NCBI RefSeq assembly: GCF_900112425.1
Contig: NZ_FOLP01000003.1
Span: forward strand, 620,001-684,000
Origin: Variovorax sp. OK212
Lineage (GTDB): Bacteria > Pseudomonadota > Gammaproteobacteria > Burkholderiales > Burkholderiaceae_C
Reading direction: 5' to 3'
DNA length: 64,000 nt
How positions within the stretch are numbered: the first letter of the stretch is position 1; the number at the start of each line of letters is the position of its first letter. The position numbers and the translations under genes were made by a program. Shown here one piece after another: positions 8,630 to 16,543 of the stretch. The notes below the pieces were generated by a model, which saw nothing but the letters and a program-made list of their open reading frames with translations, did no database searches and was not told the DNA's origin.

Positions 8630-11254
8630 GTGATCGAAGCAGCCAAGATCGACGTGGCGACGCTGCGCGAAGCCTATCGGGCGAAAAAGCTCGCCCTGTT
8701 CGACACCCTGCGCTTCGCGCGCGCCCCCACCCGCAGCGTGCACACCGTGCTGCGGCAGCTGGCGGCGCTGGCCGACGAAACGCTCATCGCCCTGTGGCGC
8801 GAGGCCGGCTTCGGCGACTCGCTCACGCTGGCCGCGGTGGGCGGCTTCGGGCGCGGGGAGCTGTTTCCGTATTCCGACGTCGACGTGCTCGTGCTGCTGC
8901 CGCCGGAGGGCGACGAAGGCTACGAGGGCCAGGGCGGCGCCGTCGACCCCGCCCGCATCGAGGCCTTCATCGGCCAGTGCTGGGACGCCGGCCTGGAAAT
9001 CGGCTCCAGCGTGCGCACGCTCGAAGAGTGCCTGGCCGAGGCCGAAAAAGACATCACCGTCCAGACCTCGCTGCTCGAGGCGCGCCTGATCACCGGCAAC
9101 AAGAAGCTCTTCACGGCGTTTCGCCGCCGCTTCACGCGCGCCATCGACCCGCAGGCCTTCTTCGTGGCCAAGTCGCAGGAAATGCGGCACCGCCACCAGA
9201 AGTTCGACAACACGCCCTACGCGCTGGAGCCCAACTGCAAGGAATCGCCGGGCGGCCTGCGCGACCTGCAGACCATCCTCTGGATGACCAAGGCCGCCGG
9301 CTACGGCAGCCGCTGGGACGACCTGGCCAAGAACGGCCTGGCCACCTCCTTCGAGGCGCAGCAGATCAAGCGCAACGAGGCCCTGCTCTCGCTCATTCGC
9401 GCCCGGCTGCACGTGATCGCCAACCGCCGCGAAGACCGCCTGGTGTTCGACCTGCAGACCGCGGTTGCGGCCAGCTTCGGCTATGAAAGCGAGTCGCAGC
9501 GCAAGTCCAGCGAGGCGCTGATGCGCCGCTACTACTGGGCCGCCAAGGCGGTGTCGCAGCTCAACCAGATCCTGCTGCTCAACATTTCCGAGCGCCTGCA
9601 GCCCAGCATGGAGCAGCACACGCCGATCAACGAGCGCTTCTACGAGCGCGCCGGCCTGATCGAGATCGCCAGCGACGACCTGTACGAGCGCGAGCCGCAC
9701 GCGGTGCTCGAGACCTTCCTGCTGTACCAGAAGACCATCGGCGTGCAGGGCCTGTCGGCGCGCACGCTGCGCGCGCTGTACAACGCGCGCCACGTCATGG
9801 ACAGCAAGTTCCGTAACGACCCGGTCAACCACGAGACCTTCATGCGGATCATGCTGCAGCCCTACGGCATCACGCATGCGTTCCGGCTGATGAACCAGAC
9901 CTCGGTGCTGGGGCGCTACCTGCGGGTGTTCCGCAGCATCGTCGGGCAGATGCAGCACGACCTGTTCCACGTCTACACGGTCGACCAGCACATCCTGATG
10001 GTGCTGCGCAACGTGCGGCGCTTCTTCATTGCCGAGCACGCCCACGAGTACCCGTTCTGCTCGCAGCTGGCCGCCGGCTGGGACAAGCCCTGGATCCTGT
10101 ACGTGGCCGCCCTCTTCCACGACATTGCCAAGGGCCGCGGCGGCGACCATTCCACGCTGGGCGCGCGCGACGTGCAGCGCTTCTGCAAGCAGCACGGCAT
10201 TGCCCGCGAGGACGCCAAGCTGATCGAATTCCTGGTGGCCGAGCACCTGGTGATGAGCCAGGTCGCGCAAAAGCAGGACCTGAGCGACCCCGAGGTGATC
10301 GGCGCCTTCGCCAGGCGCGTGGGCAACGAGCGCTACCTGACCGCGCTGTACCTGCTGACCATCGCCGACATCCGGGGCACCTCGCCGCGCGTATGGAACG
10401 CATGGAAAGGCAAGCTGCTCGAGGACCTGTACCGCTACACGCTGCGCGCGCTGGGCGGCCGCATGCCCGACCCGGACGCCGAAGTCGAGGCGCGCAAGCG
10501 CGAGGCGCTGGTGCAGCTCGCCCTGCACGCCCAGCGCTTCGAGGCGCACAAGGCCCTGTGGGACACGCTCGACGTGGGCTACTTCATGCGCCACGACGCC
10601 ACCGAGATCGCCTGGCACGCCAAGCAGCTCTCGCGCTTCGTGCCACCCAGGAACGTGCCGTTCGACCCGAAGGCGCCCCCGGTGGTGCGCGCGCACCTGT
10701 CGCCGGTGGGCGAAGGCCTGCAAGTGGTGGTGTACACGCCCGACCAGCCCGACCTGTTCGCGCGCATCTGCGGCTATTTCGACCAGTCGTCCTTCAGCAT
10801 CCTGGACGCCAAGGTGCACACCACGAGCAACGGCTACGCGCTGGACACCTTCCAGGTGGTGACCACCTTCCTGCCCGACCACTACCGCGACCTGATCAGC
10901 ATGGTCGAGTCGGGGCTGACGCACACCCTCACCGAAGCCGGCGCCCTGCCCGCGCCCAGCATGGGCCGGGTGTCGCGCCGGGTGCGCAGCTTTCCGATCA
11001 AGCCGCGCATCAGCCTGCTGCCCGACGACAAGGCGCAGCGCTGGCTGCTCAACATCTCGGCCAGCGACCGGGCTGGCCTGCTGTACTCGGTGGCCCGGGT
11101 GCTGGCGCGCCACCACCTGAACCTGCAGCTTGCCAAGGTCACCACCCTGGGCGAGCGGGTGGAAGACACCTTCCTCATCAGCGGCCCCGAGCTCCAGGGC
11201 CAGAAGACGCAGCTCGCGATCGAGACCGAACTGATGGAAGCCCTCGCGTCCTGA
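8630..11254 (+). CDS. glnD: [protein-PII] uridylyltransferase/uridylyl-removing enzyme GlnD
   Basis: GlnD is the glutamine sensor of the nitrogen control cascade: it uridylylates PII at low glutamine and removes UMP at high glutamine. The 874-residue protein has the nucleotidyltransferase motif VGGFGRGELFPYSDVDVLV (residues 70-88), the linker block NCKESPGGLRDLQT, an HD hydrolase domain with LFHDIAKGRGGDHS near 490-510, and two C-terminal ACT domains (from about 700 and 810; the second begins LLNISASDRAGLLYSVARVL). Length and domain order are complete. The start codon is GTG, 19 bases after map. No nitrogen promoter is evident, consistent with housekeeping expression with map. Confidence 0.97.
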   Translation: MIEAAKIDVATLREAYRAKKLALFDTLRFARAPTRSVHTVLRQLAALADETLIALWREAGFGDSLTLAAVGGFGRGELFPYSDVDVLVLLPPEGDEGYEGQGGAVDPARIEAFIGQCWDAGLEIGSSVRTLEECLAEAEKDITVQTSLLEARLITGNKKLFTAFRRRFTRAIDPQAFFVAKSQEMRHRHQKFDNTPYALEPNCKESPGGLRDLQTILWMTKAAGYGSRWDDLAKNGLATSFEAQQIKRNEALLSLIRARLHVIANRREDRLVFDLQTAVAASFGYESESQRKSSEALMRRYYWAAKAVSQLNQILLLNISERLQPSMEQHTPINERFYERAGLIEIASDDLYEREPHAVLETFLLYQKTIGVQGLSARTLRALYNARHVMDSKFRNDPVNHETFMRIMLQPYGITHAFRLMNQTSVLGRYLRVFRSIVGQMQHDLFHVYTVDQHILMVLRNVRRFFIAEHAHEYPFCSQLAAGWDKPWILYVAALFHDIAKGRGGDHSTLGARDVQRFCKQHGIAREDAKLIEFLVAEHLVMSQVAQKQDLSDPEVIGAFARRVGNERYLTALYLLTIADIRGTSPRVWNAWKGKLLEDLYRYTLRALGGRMPDPDAEVEARKREALVQLALHAQRFEAHKALWDTLDVGYFMRHDATEIAWHAKQLSRFVPPRNVPFDPKAPPVVRAHLSPVGEGLQVVVYTPDQPDLFARICGYFDQSSFSILDAKVHTTSNGYALDTFQVVTTFLPDHYRDLISMVESGLTHTLTEAGALPAPSMGRVSRRVRSFPIKPRISLLPDDKAQRWLLNISASDRAGLLYSVARVLARHHLNLQLAKVTTLGERVEDTFLISGPELQGQKTQLAIETELMEALAS

Positions 11255-11348
11255 CCGCCCGGTCAACCCACGGATTCCCGAGCGGCGCCACAGGTCATGC
11301 GACACGTGGCGAAAGGAAAGCCGGTGCGCGCGGCCCTTCGCCGTCAAA

Positions 11349-12392
11349 ATGGCGGTCATGGAATCTTTGATCGAACAACTTTCAGACTCGGTGTCTTCGG
11401 CCAAGACACTGGAAGACCTGGCGCGCCCGATGCTTGAAATGCTCGAGGCCGTGACCGGGCTGGAGTCGACCTATCTCACCACCATCGACCTCGACAAGGG
11501 CCAGCAGCACATTCTTTTCTCCCGCAACGTGCGCAAGCTGGTCATTCCCGAAGGCCTGTCGGTGCCCTGGGCCGACACCCTGTGCAAGCGCGCCATGGAA
11601 GAAGGCCGCACCTACACCGACGACGTGGCCAACTGCTGGGGCGACTCGGACGCGGCCCGCCAGCTCGGCATCCAGACCTATGTGAGCACGCCGGTGAAGA
11701 CGGAGCGCAGCGGCCTGTTCGGCACCCTGTGCGCCGCCAGCGCCACCCGGCTGCCGCTGCCGCCCCACGCGGAGCCGGTGCTCCAGCTGTTCGCGCGGCT
11801 GATCGGCCAGCAGGTCGAGCGCGAGCTGCTGTTCGCGAAGCTGGAAAAAGCCAACACCGAACTGGCGCTTGTGGCCTCCACCGACGCCCTCACCGGCCTG
11901 CCGAACCGCCGCACGCTGATCGAAGCGCTGCGCCGGATGCTCGCCCAGGGCGAGCGCGACAACCGCAGCGTGCTGGTCGGCTTCATCGACATGGACGGCT
12001 TCAAGAAGATCAACGACACCCACGGCCACGACATCGGCGACGAGTTTCTCTCGGCCATGGCCGGGCGGCTGTCGGCCTCGCTGCGCTCCAGCGACCTGCT
12101 GGCGCGCTTCGGCGGCGACGAGTTCGTGGTGATCGGCACGGGCCCGGCGTTCGACGAATCGCCGCGCACCGCCGCGCGCGCCCTGGCCGACCGCCTGGGC
12201 GAAAGCACCATCGGCGAGCTGCGGCTGAACCAGACCATGCTCGACTACGGCGGCGCCAGCGTGGGCGTGGTCGCGGTCGATGCGCGCACCACTTCCGCGG
12301 AAGACGCACTGCGGCTGGCGGACGACGCCATGTACGTCGTCAAGCGCAGCCGCCGGGCGGTCGCCAACGACAGGGAAGCCTCGTCCGCCTGA
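11349..12392 (+). CDS. GAF-GGDEF diguanylate cyclase
   Basis: This soluble 347-residue protein has an N-terminal GAF sensor domain (about residues 20-160) and a GGDEF domain (about 175-345). It should make c-di-GMP from two GTP. The active-site loop is intact (RFGGDEF, near 254) and the RSSD tetrapeptide five residues before GGDEF is a complete inhibitory I-site, predicting product feedback. DALTGLPNRRTL and DMDGFKKINDTHGHDIGD are canonical. An ATG three codons on (11358) is an equally likely start; neither has a close Shine-Dalgarno. The stop abuts the next gene, a second cyclase. Both lie just upstream of the cellulose operon, whose synthase has a PilZ domain. The GAF ligand cannot be read from sequence. 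Confidence 0.92.
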   Translation: MAVMESLIEQLSDSVSSAKTLEDLARPMLEMLEAVTGLESTYLTTIDLDKGQQHILFSRNVRKLVIPEGLSVPWADTLCKRAMEEGRTYTDDVANCWGDSDAARQLGIQTYVSTPVKTERSGLFGTLCAASATRLPLPPHAEPVLQLFARLIGQQVERELLFAKLEKANTELALVASTDALTGLPNRRTLIEALRRMLAQGERDNRSVLVGFIDMDGFKKINDTHGHDIGDEFLSAMAGRLSASLRSSDLLARFGGDEFVVIGTGPAFDESPRTAARALADRLGESTIGELRLNQTMLDYGGASVGVVAVDARTTSAEDALRLADDAMYVVKRSRRAVANDREASSA

Positions 12393-14489
12393 ATGAACAA
12401 CCGGCTGGCACGCCTCGAAAACGCCCTGGGCTCGCTCAAGGCGCGCATCACGATGGGTGGGATCATGGCGCTGGTGCTCGGCATCGGCGTGATCACCACC
12501 ATCCTGGTCGGGCGCACCGAGCATGACCTGTTGCAGGGCCAGCGCCAGCGCGAGATGAGCGAGGCGGTGCGCACCGCCGGCCTGCTGGGCCACAACGTGG
12601 TCCAGCTGCAGCGGGTGCTCCAGTCGGTGGCCGAGGTGCTCGACGAACAGACGCTGGGCGACCCGGTGCGGCTCAAGGAATTCATGCGCACCCGGCAGGT
12701 GGTGCGGAATTTCTTCGCCAATGTGTACGTGGCCACGCCCGACGGCGACGTGCAGGTGATGGCCGACGAGAACGGCATCCACCTCCCCTCGCTGAACATC
12801 GGCGAGCGCGGCTACTTCGGCCGCTCGATCGCCGACATCCGCCCCATGGTCAGCGAACCGCTGCGCGGCTCGCTGACCGGCGAGCCGATCATCGCCTTCG
12901 TGCAGCCGGTGCACGACGCCAAGGGTGTCCACGCGGTGGTCGGCGGCACGCTGCGGCTGTCCAGCCGCGACCTGCTCGACGGCCTGGCCGACGCGCAGGA
13001 GTTCGACGCGGGCGCGCTCATCGTCGTCACCGACGCGCAAGGCCGGGTGCTCGCGCACCCCGACCGCAAGCGGCTGATGCAGTCGATCGCCGACGAACCG
13101 CGGCTGGCGCAGGCCTTCAAGTCATGGCAGGCGGCCGGCAGCCCGATCGAGCCGCTGGGGCTGTCGCTGGCGCAGCCGCGCGAAATCACCAGCGTGGCCG
13201 GCGTGCCCGGGCCCGACTGGCTGGTGTGGCGCGCGCGCTCCGAGACCGAGATCCTGGCCCCCGTGAAAGCCGCCCGCGAACAGGCGATGGCCTGGGCCGC
13301 GAGCCTGGTCGCGCTGGTGTCCGCCGGCATGTTCCTCACGCTGTGGTGGCTGCTGCAGCCGCTGATGCTGCTGGAGCGCCGCGCGCAGCACATGTTCGAC
13401 GGCGTGATGCGCCCGGAAGACGGCTGGCCCAAGGCCGACGGCGAGATCGGTCACCTCGGCAAGGTGCTGCGCGACGTGGGCGTGCAGCGCGCCGAGTTGG
13501 AGCGCCTGAACAGCGAAATGATCAGCAAGCTGCATTCGGTGATGCGCGCCGCGCCGATCGGCATCGCCTTCATCCGCAACCGCCGCTTCGAGCTGGTGAG
13601 CGACGAGCTGTGCCGCCTGCTCTCCTATGAAGACAAGGACCTGCTGGGCCAGCAGCTCGACCTGATCGTGGTGCCGCCCGACGACGACCAGCCGGCGCTG
13701 GCCGCGCTCGAGAAGGAAGCCTTCGCGCGCAGCAATTCCTACGTGGGCGAAGTCCGCATGCAGCGCGGCGACGGCACCCGCTTCTGGGCCCGGCTGCGCA
13801 GCCGGCCGGTGGACCCGGAGCACACCGAGCTGGGCTCGATCTGGACGGTGCTCAACATCGAGGAGCAGCGCAACGCGCGCAAGGCGCTCGAATGGTCGGC
13901 CGCCCACGACGGCCTGACCGGGTTGGCCAACCGCCTGCGCTTCGACCAGCAGGCGCAGCGGCTGATCGACGCCCGGCCGCTGTCGCTGCCCACGGCCATG
14001 GTGTTCATCGACCTCGATCACTTCAAGGAAGTGAACGACACCGGCGGCCACCTCTCGGGCGACGCCATGCTGCGCGCAGCGGCGGCGGCCATCATGTCGC
14101 GGGTGCGCTCGGGCGACCTGGCCGCGCGCATCGGCGGCGACGAGTTCGCGCTGCTGCTCGAGCAATGCACCCACGAGGCCGCGGTGCGCGTGGCCGAGGA
14201 CATCGTGGCGTCGATTTCGGCCATTGCGCTGCCCTGGCTGTCGGGCAGCCTGCACGTCGGCGCCAGCATCGGCGTGGCCAGCCTGTCACCGGAAATCGGC
14301 TCGGTGGACGACTGGATCTCGGCCGCCGACGCCGCCTGCTATGCCGCCAAGGCGGCGGGCCGAGGCACGGTGCGCGCCGGCCTGGCGCCCCGCGCCCCCC
14401 GTGCACCGCGCGCGCCGTCGGCCCTGCGCGCGGGCGACGCGAGGCCCGCCTCCGGCGTCGCCGCGTCGCCGGACATCGCCGAAGACTGA
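12393..14489 (+). CDS. membrane-anchored Cache-PAS-GGDEF diguanylate cyclase
   Basis: This is a 698-residue sensor cyclase. A membrane segment at about residues 22-42 and a second near 300-320 enclose a periplasmic Cache-like sensor region; a HAMP-like linker, a PAS domain (about 385-490, with LLSYEDKDLLGQ) and a GGDEF domain (about 510-660) follow in the cytoplasm. DGLTGLANRLRF, DLDHFKEVNDTGGH and RIGGDEF (near 581) are intact, and RSGD five residues before GGDEF is a full I-site. The tail (about 665-698) is rich in Ala, Pro and Arg with tandem RAP units. It starts directly after the previous cyclase stop, so the two are one transcription unit. Its position ahead of bcsD suggests, but does not prove, that it feeds cellulose synthase. 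Confidence 0.92.
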   Translation: MNNRLARLENALGSLKARITMGGIMALVLGIGVITTILVGRTEHDLLQGQRQREMSEAVRTAGLLGHNVVQLQRVLQSVAEVLDEQTLGDPVRLKEFMRTRQVVRNFFANVYVATPDGDVQVMADENGIHLPSLNIGERGYFGRSIADIRPMVSEPLRGSLTGEPIIAFVQPVHDAKGVHAVVGGTLRLSSRDLLDGLADAQEFDAGALIVVTDAQGRVLAHPDRKRLMQSIADEPRLAQAFKSWQAAGSPIEPLGLSLAQPREITSVAGVPGPDWLVWRARSETEILAPVKAAREQAMAWAASLVALVSAGMFLTLWWLLQPLMLLERRAQHMFDGVMRPEDGWPKADGEIGHLGKVLRDVGVQRAELERLNSEMISKLHSVMRAAPIGIAFIRNRRFELVSDELCRLLSYEDKDLLGQQLDLIVVPPDDDQPALAALEKEAFARSNSYVGEVRMQRGDGTRFWARLRSRPVDPEHTELGSIWTVLNIEEQRNARKALEWSAAHDGLTGLANRLRFDQQAQRLIDARPLSLPTAMVFIDLDHFKEVNDTGGHLSGDAMLRAAAAAIMSRVRSGDLAARIGGDEFALLLEQCTHEAAVRVAEDIVASISAIALPWLSGSLHVGASIGVASLSPEIGSVDDWISAADAACYAAKAAGRGTVRAGLAPRAPRAPRAPSALRAGDARPASGVAASPDIAED

Positions 14490-14709
14490 CCCGCCTGTTT
14501 GGAAAAAAACCGAATCCAGTTGCGATTCGGCGACGTAAGTATGGGTAACCAGGGTTAATCCGATTGAGAATCCAAGTGTGGAATTCGTCACAGAAGCGCG
14601 CGTATTAAAGACAACTAGTCCCTGATTTCAGACAGTTTGTCATCCGAAAGTGCGCCTTTTAGTTCACATTTGTTGTCAATGGTTAATCGATCCAAGAGAA
14701 TGCTTCGAC
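14490..14709. promoter_or_regulatory. intergenic region upstream of the cellulose operon
   Basis: This 220-base gap is distinctly AT-richer than its surroundings and presumably holds the bcs promoter. TTGTCA (about 14673) followed 17 bases later by GAGAAT is a weak sigma-70 match just before bcsD. Two imperfect direct repeats start GGTTAATC at 14553 and 14681, each followed by GAT and, within 21 bases, GAGAAT; the second overlaps the candidate promoter. A hairpin oriented as a minus-strand terminator lies at 14501-14530. Confidence 0.5.
14501..14530 (-). terminator. intrinsic terminator on the minus strand, no obvious gene upstream
   Basis: Read on the minus strand: CCGAATC, a 7-base loop, GATTCGG, then a run of seven T. 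On the plus strand the same stem has no trailing T run, so it would not end the cyclase message. No minus-strand protein gene precedes it, which raises the possibility of a small RNA or antisense transcript from the bcs upstream region. Confidence 0.6.
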
Positions 14710-15183
14710 ATGGACACAGGCGCGACGTTTATTCAGTATTACGAGAGGAATTCCTGCAGTGCGCAATGGCTGGAATTCAATCGCGGCATGGCCGCCGAGT
14801 TGAGCGCCGGACTGCCGCCTGAGGACCTGAGACAGCTGTTTTTTCGCATCGGCCAGCGTCTGGCGCAGGCCATGCCGATTCCGCCCTGCAACACGCTCGG
14901 CGACCTGCAGGACGCGTTCAACGCCCGCTGGGACGGCATCGATTGGGGCTTCGCCGTCCTGAACGAAGACGCCGACGGCCTCGCCATCACCCACGCCTGC
15001 AGCCCGATCGCCGTGGCCTTCGGCCCCGAGACCACGAACTGGAGCGTCGGCTTCTTCGAAGGCGTGTACCAGGGCTGGTTCGACGCGCAGCACATGCCCT
15101 CCTCGCTGCGCGTGCAGGCACTGCAGCCCGACGTGCAGGCCGGTCCGCGCATCGACCTGCGGCTGTCGAGGGTGGACGCATGA
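14710..15183 (+). CDS. bcsD: cellulose synthase accessory subunit BcsD
   Basis: BcsD forms a periplasmic octamer that arranges exiting glucan chains in type I cellulose systems. This 157-residue protein matches the family in length and in its core PPCNTLGDLQDAFNARWDGIDWGF, followed by a divergent region and FFEGVYQGWF, the equivalent of the conserved LEGLYGRW helix. No signal peptide is present, as usual for BcsD. The start at 14710 (DTGATFIQYYERNSC) fits homologues; an in-frame ATG sixty bases upstream would add an unconserved segment. It is the first gene of the bcs operon and its stop overlaps the next start (ATGA). Confidence 0.85.
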   Translation: MDTGATFIQYYERNSCSAQWLEFNRGMAAELSAGLPPEDLRQLFFRIGQRLAQAMPIPPCNTLGDLQDAFNARWDGIDWGFAVLNEDADGLAITHACSPIAVAFGPETTNWSVGFFEGVYQGWFDAQHMPSSLRVQALQPDVQAGPRIDLRLSRVDA

Positions 15184-15728
15184 GCGCCGACGGCCACACA
15201 CCTGAAGACATTGCCGGCCTGTTCGGCAAGTTCGGCGGCGACGCCCACGGCTACAAGGAGTTCGCACCACCCGAGGCCGAAGCCGAAGCGCCGCGCGTCT
15301 GGCCCTTGCTGACGGGCGAGAAGATCGCGCACCCGCCGGTGGTTGCCGCGCCCGTGCTGGCACCTGCTCCCGCACCCGCGCCGGCTCCCTTCTTCGCGCC
15401 AGCGCCTGTTCCCGCGCCTGCACCTGCACCGGCCCCTTTCTTTGCGCCGCCGCCCGCGCCTGCACTCGCTCCCGCACCTTTCCTGGCGCCCGCCGCGCCT
15501 CAGCCCCGCGCCGAGCCCGTGCTGCGCACGCCGCCGCCGGTGCTGGCCCCCGTGGTCTCGCCCATGTTCGCATCGGCCGCCCCCGCCATGCCGCGGGCCG
15601 CAGCGCCCGCCACCGAGCCCACCGGCGCCGCGCCGACGCCGCTCGAACAGCTGTTCGAACGCCTGGCCTCCCCGCAGGCACCGGCCGCCGCGCCAGGCCC
15701 CATGTCGCGCTGGCGAAGGCCGACGTGA
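15180..15728 (+). CDS. cellulose biosynthesis protein, BcsR-like N-terminus with Pro/Ala-rich tail (BcsP/BcsR type)
   Basis: This is a 182-residue protein in two parts. Residues 1-50 (DIAGLFGKFGGDAHGYKEF ... RVWPLL) resemble the short BcsR/YhjR regulator that pairs with BcsQ, ending in the WPLL signature. Residues 55-150 are a low-complexity Pro/Ala stretch with repeated APAPAPF, FFAP and VPAPAP units; the end holds another short amphipathic piece, PLEQLFERLASPQ. Such proteins are labelled BcsP or BcsR in betaproteobacteria. In enterobacteria BcsR and BcsQ form a cytoplasmic complex that supports the synthase, so a scaffold role beside bcsQ is the natural inference. It overlaps both neighbours by 4 bases. 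Confidence 0.72.
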   Translation: MSADGHTPEDIAGLFGKFGGDAHGYKEFAPPEAEAEAPRVWPLLTGEKIAHPPVVAAPVLAPAPAPAPAPFFAPAPVPAPAPAPAPFFAPPPAPALAPAPFLAPAAPQPRAEPVLRTPPPVLAPVVSPMFASAAPAMPRAAAPATEPTGAAPTPLEQLFERLASPQAPAAAPGPMSRWRRPT

Positions 15729-16543
15729 CGATGGTCGTCATCCCCGTCATTTCTTCCAAGGGTGGTGTAGGCAAGACCACCATCGCCGCCAACCTCTGCA
15801 CCGCGCTCGCCCAGCGCGGCCGGCAGGTGCTGGCGATCGACCTCGATCCGCAGAACGCGCTGCGCTTTCACATCGCCAACGAGCCGCAGGCCTGCGACAG
15901 CGGCCTGGTCGAAGCCGCCACCGGCCTGATGCCGTGGGCGCGCGCCATTCGCCAGGCACACGGCGGCGTCATGCTGCTGCCCTTCGGTGACGTCGACGAC
16001 GAACGCCAGATCGTGTTCGAGCAGCAACTGGCCCGCAGCCCCAACTGGCTGGCCGAGACGCTGGCGCGCTTCGGGCTGCCCCAGGGCACGCTGGTGGTGC
16101 TCGACACCCCGCCCGGCCCCACGGTCTACCTGCAGCAGGCGCTGCGCGCGGCGCATTTCAGCGTGGTCACGGTGCTGGCCGATGCCGGCTCCTTCGCCAC
16201 GCTGCCGATCGTCGAACGCATGCTCGACAAGTACGCGCGCTCGCGCCCCGACTACCTGGGCACCGGCTACGTGGTGAACCAGGTCGACCCGGGCAAGCGG
16301 CTCAACCACGACGTCTTCGAAATGCTGCGCCAGAAGCTGCGCCCCGAAATGCTGGGCGTGCTGCACCTGGACCAGGCGGTGCCGGAGGCGCTGGCCTCGG
16401 CCGTGCCGGTGCACCGCTACGCGCCCATGAGCCAGGCCACGCAGGACGTCGCGTCCTGCGCCGAGCGCCTGCTCGAACGCATCGACGCTGCCCGCCAGGC
16501 GGCCACCTTCCCCTCCCTGCGGACCATGGAACCGAACCGATGA
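15725..16543 (+). CDS. bcsQ: cellulose biosynthesis protein BcsQ (MinD/ParA-like ATPase)
   Basis: This is a 272-residue SIMIBI-class ATPase. The deviant Walker A motif SSKGGVGKTT stands at the N-terminus, IDLDPQNALRFH follows as A', and VVLDTPPGPTVYLQQAL is the Walker B region. BcsQ localises cellulose synthesis at the pole in E. coli and is required for secretion there. The frame starts with GTG at 15725, overlapping the previous stop; an ATG two codons later is the alternative. Membership of the bcs operon separates it from chromosome-partitioning ParA. The stop overlaps the bcsA start. Confidence 0.93.
   Translation: MTMVVIPVISSKGGVGKTTIAANLCTALAQRGRQVLAIDLDPQNALRFHIANEPQACDSGLVEAATGLMPWARAIRQAHGGVMLLPFGDVDDERQIVFEQQLARSPNWLAETLARFGLPQGTLVVLDTPPGPTVYLQQALRAAHFSVVTVLADAGSFATLPIVERMLDKYARSRPDYLGTGYVVNQVDPGKRLNHDVFEMLRQKLRPEMLGVLHLDQAVPEALASAVPVHRYAPMSQATQDVASCAERLLERIDAARQAATFPSLRTMEPNR

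Noticed and set aside
8591..11404. Open frame of 937 codons antisense to glnD
   Set aside because: Shadow of glnD; no recognisable domain and it runs across two genes.
14490..14709. Candidate protein gene in the gap before bcsD, including a longer bcsD start at 14650
   Set aside because: The extra N-terminal residues are unlike BcsD proteins, and the gap is AT-rich with promoter-like elements.
15725..16543. Reading this gene as a chromosome-partitioning parA
   Set aside because: It is embedded by overlaps in the bcs operon between the BcsR-like gene and bcsA, with no parB.
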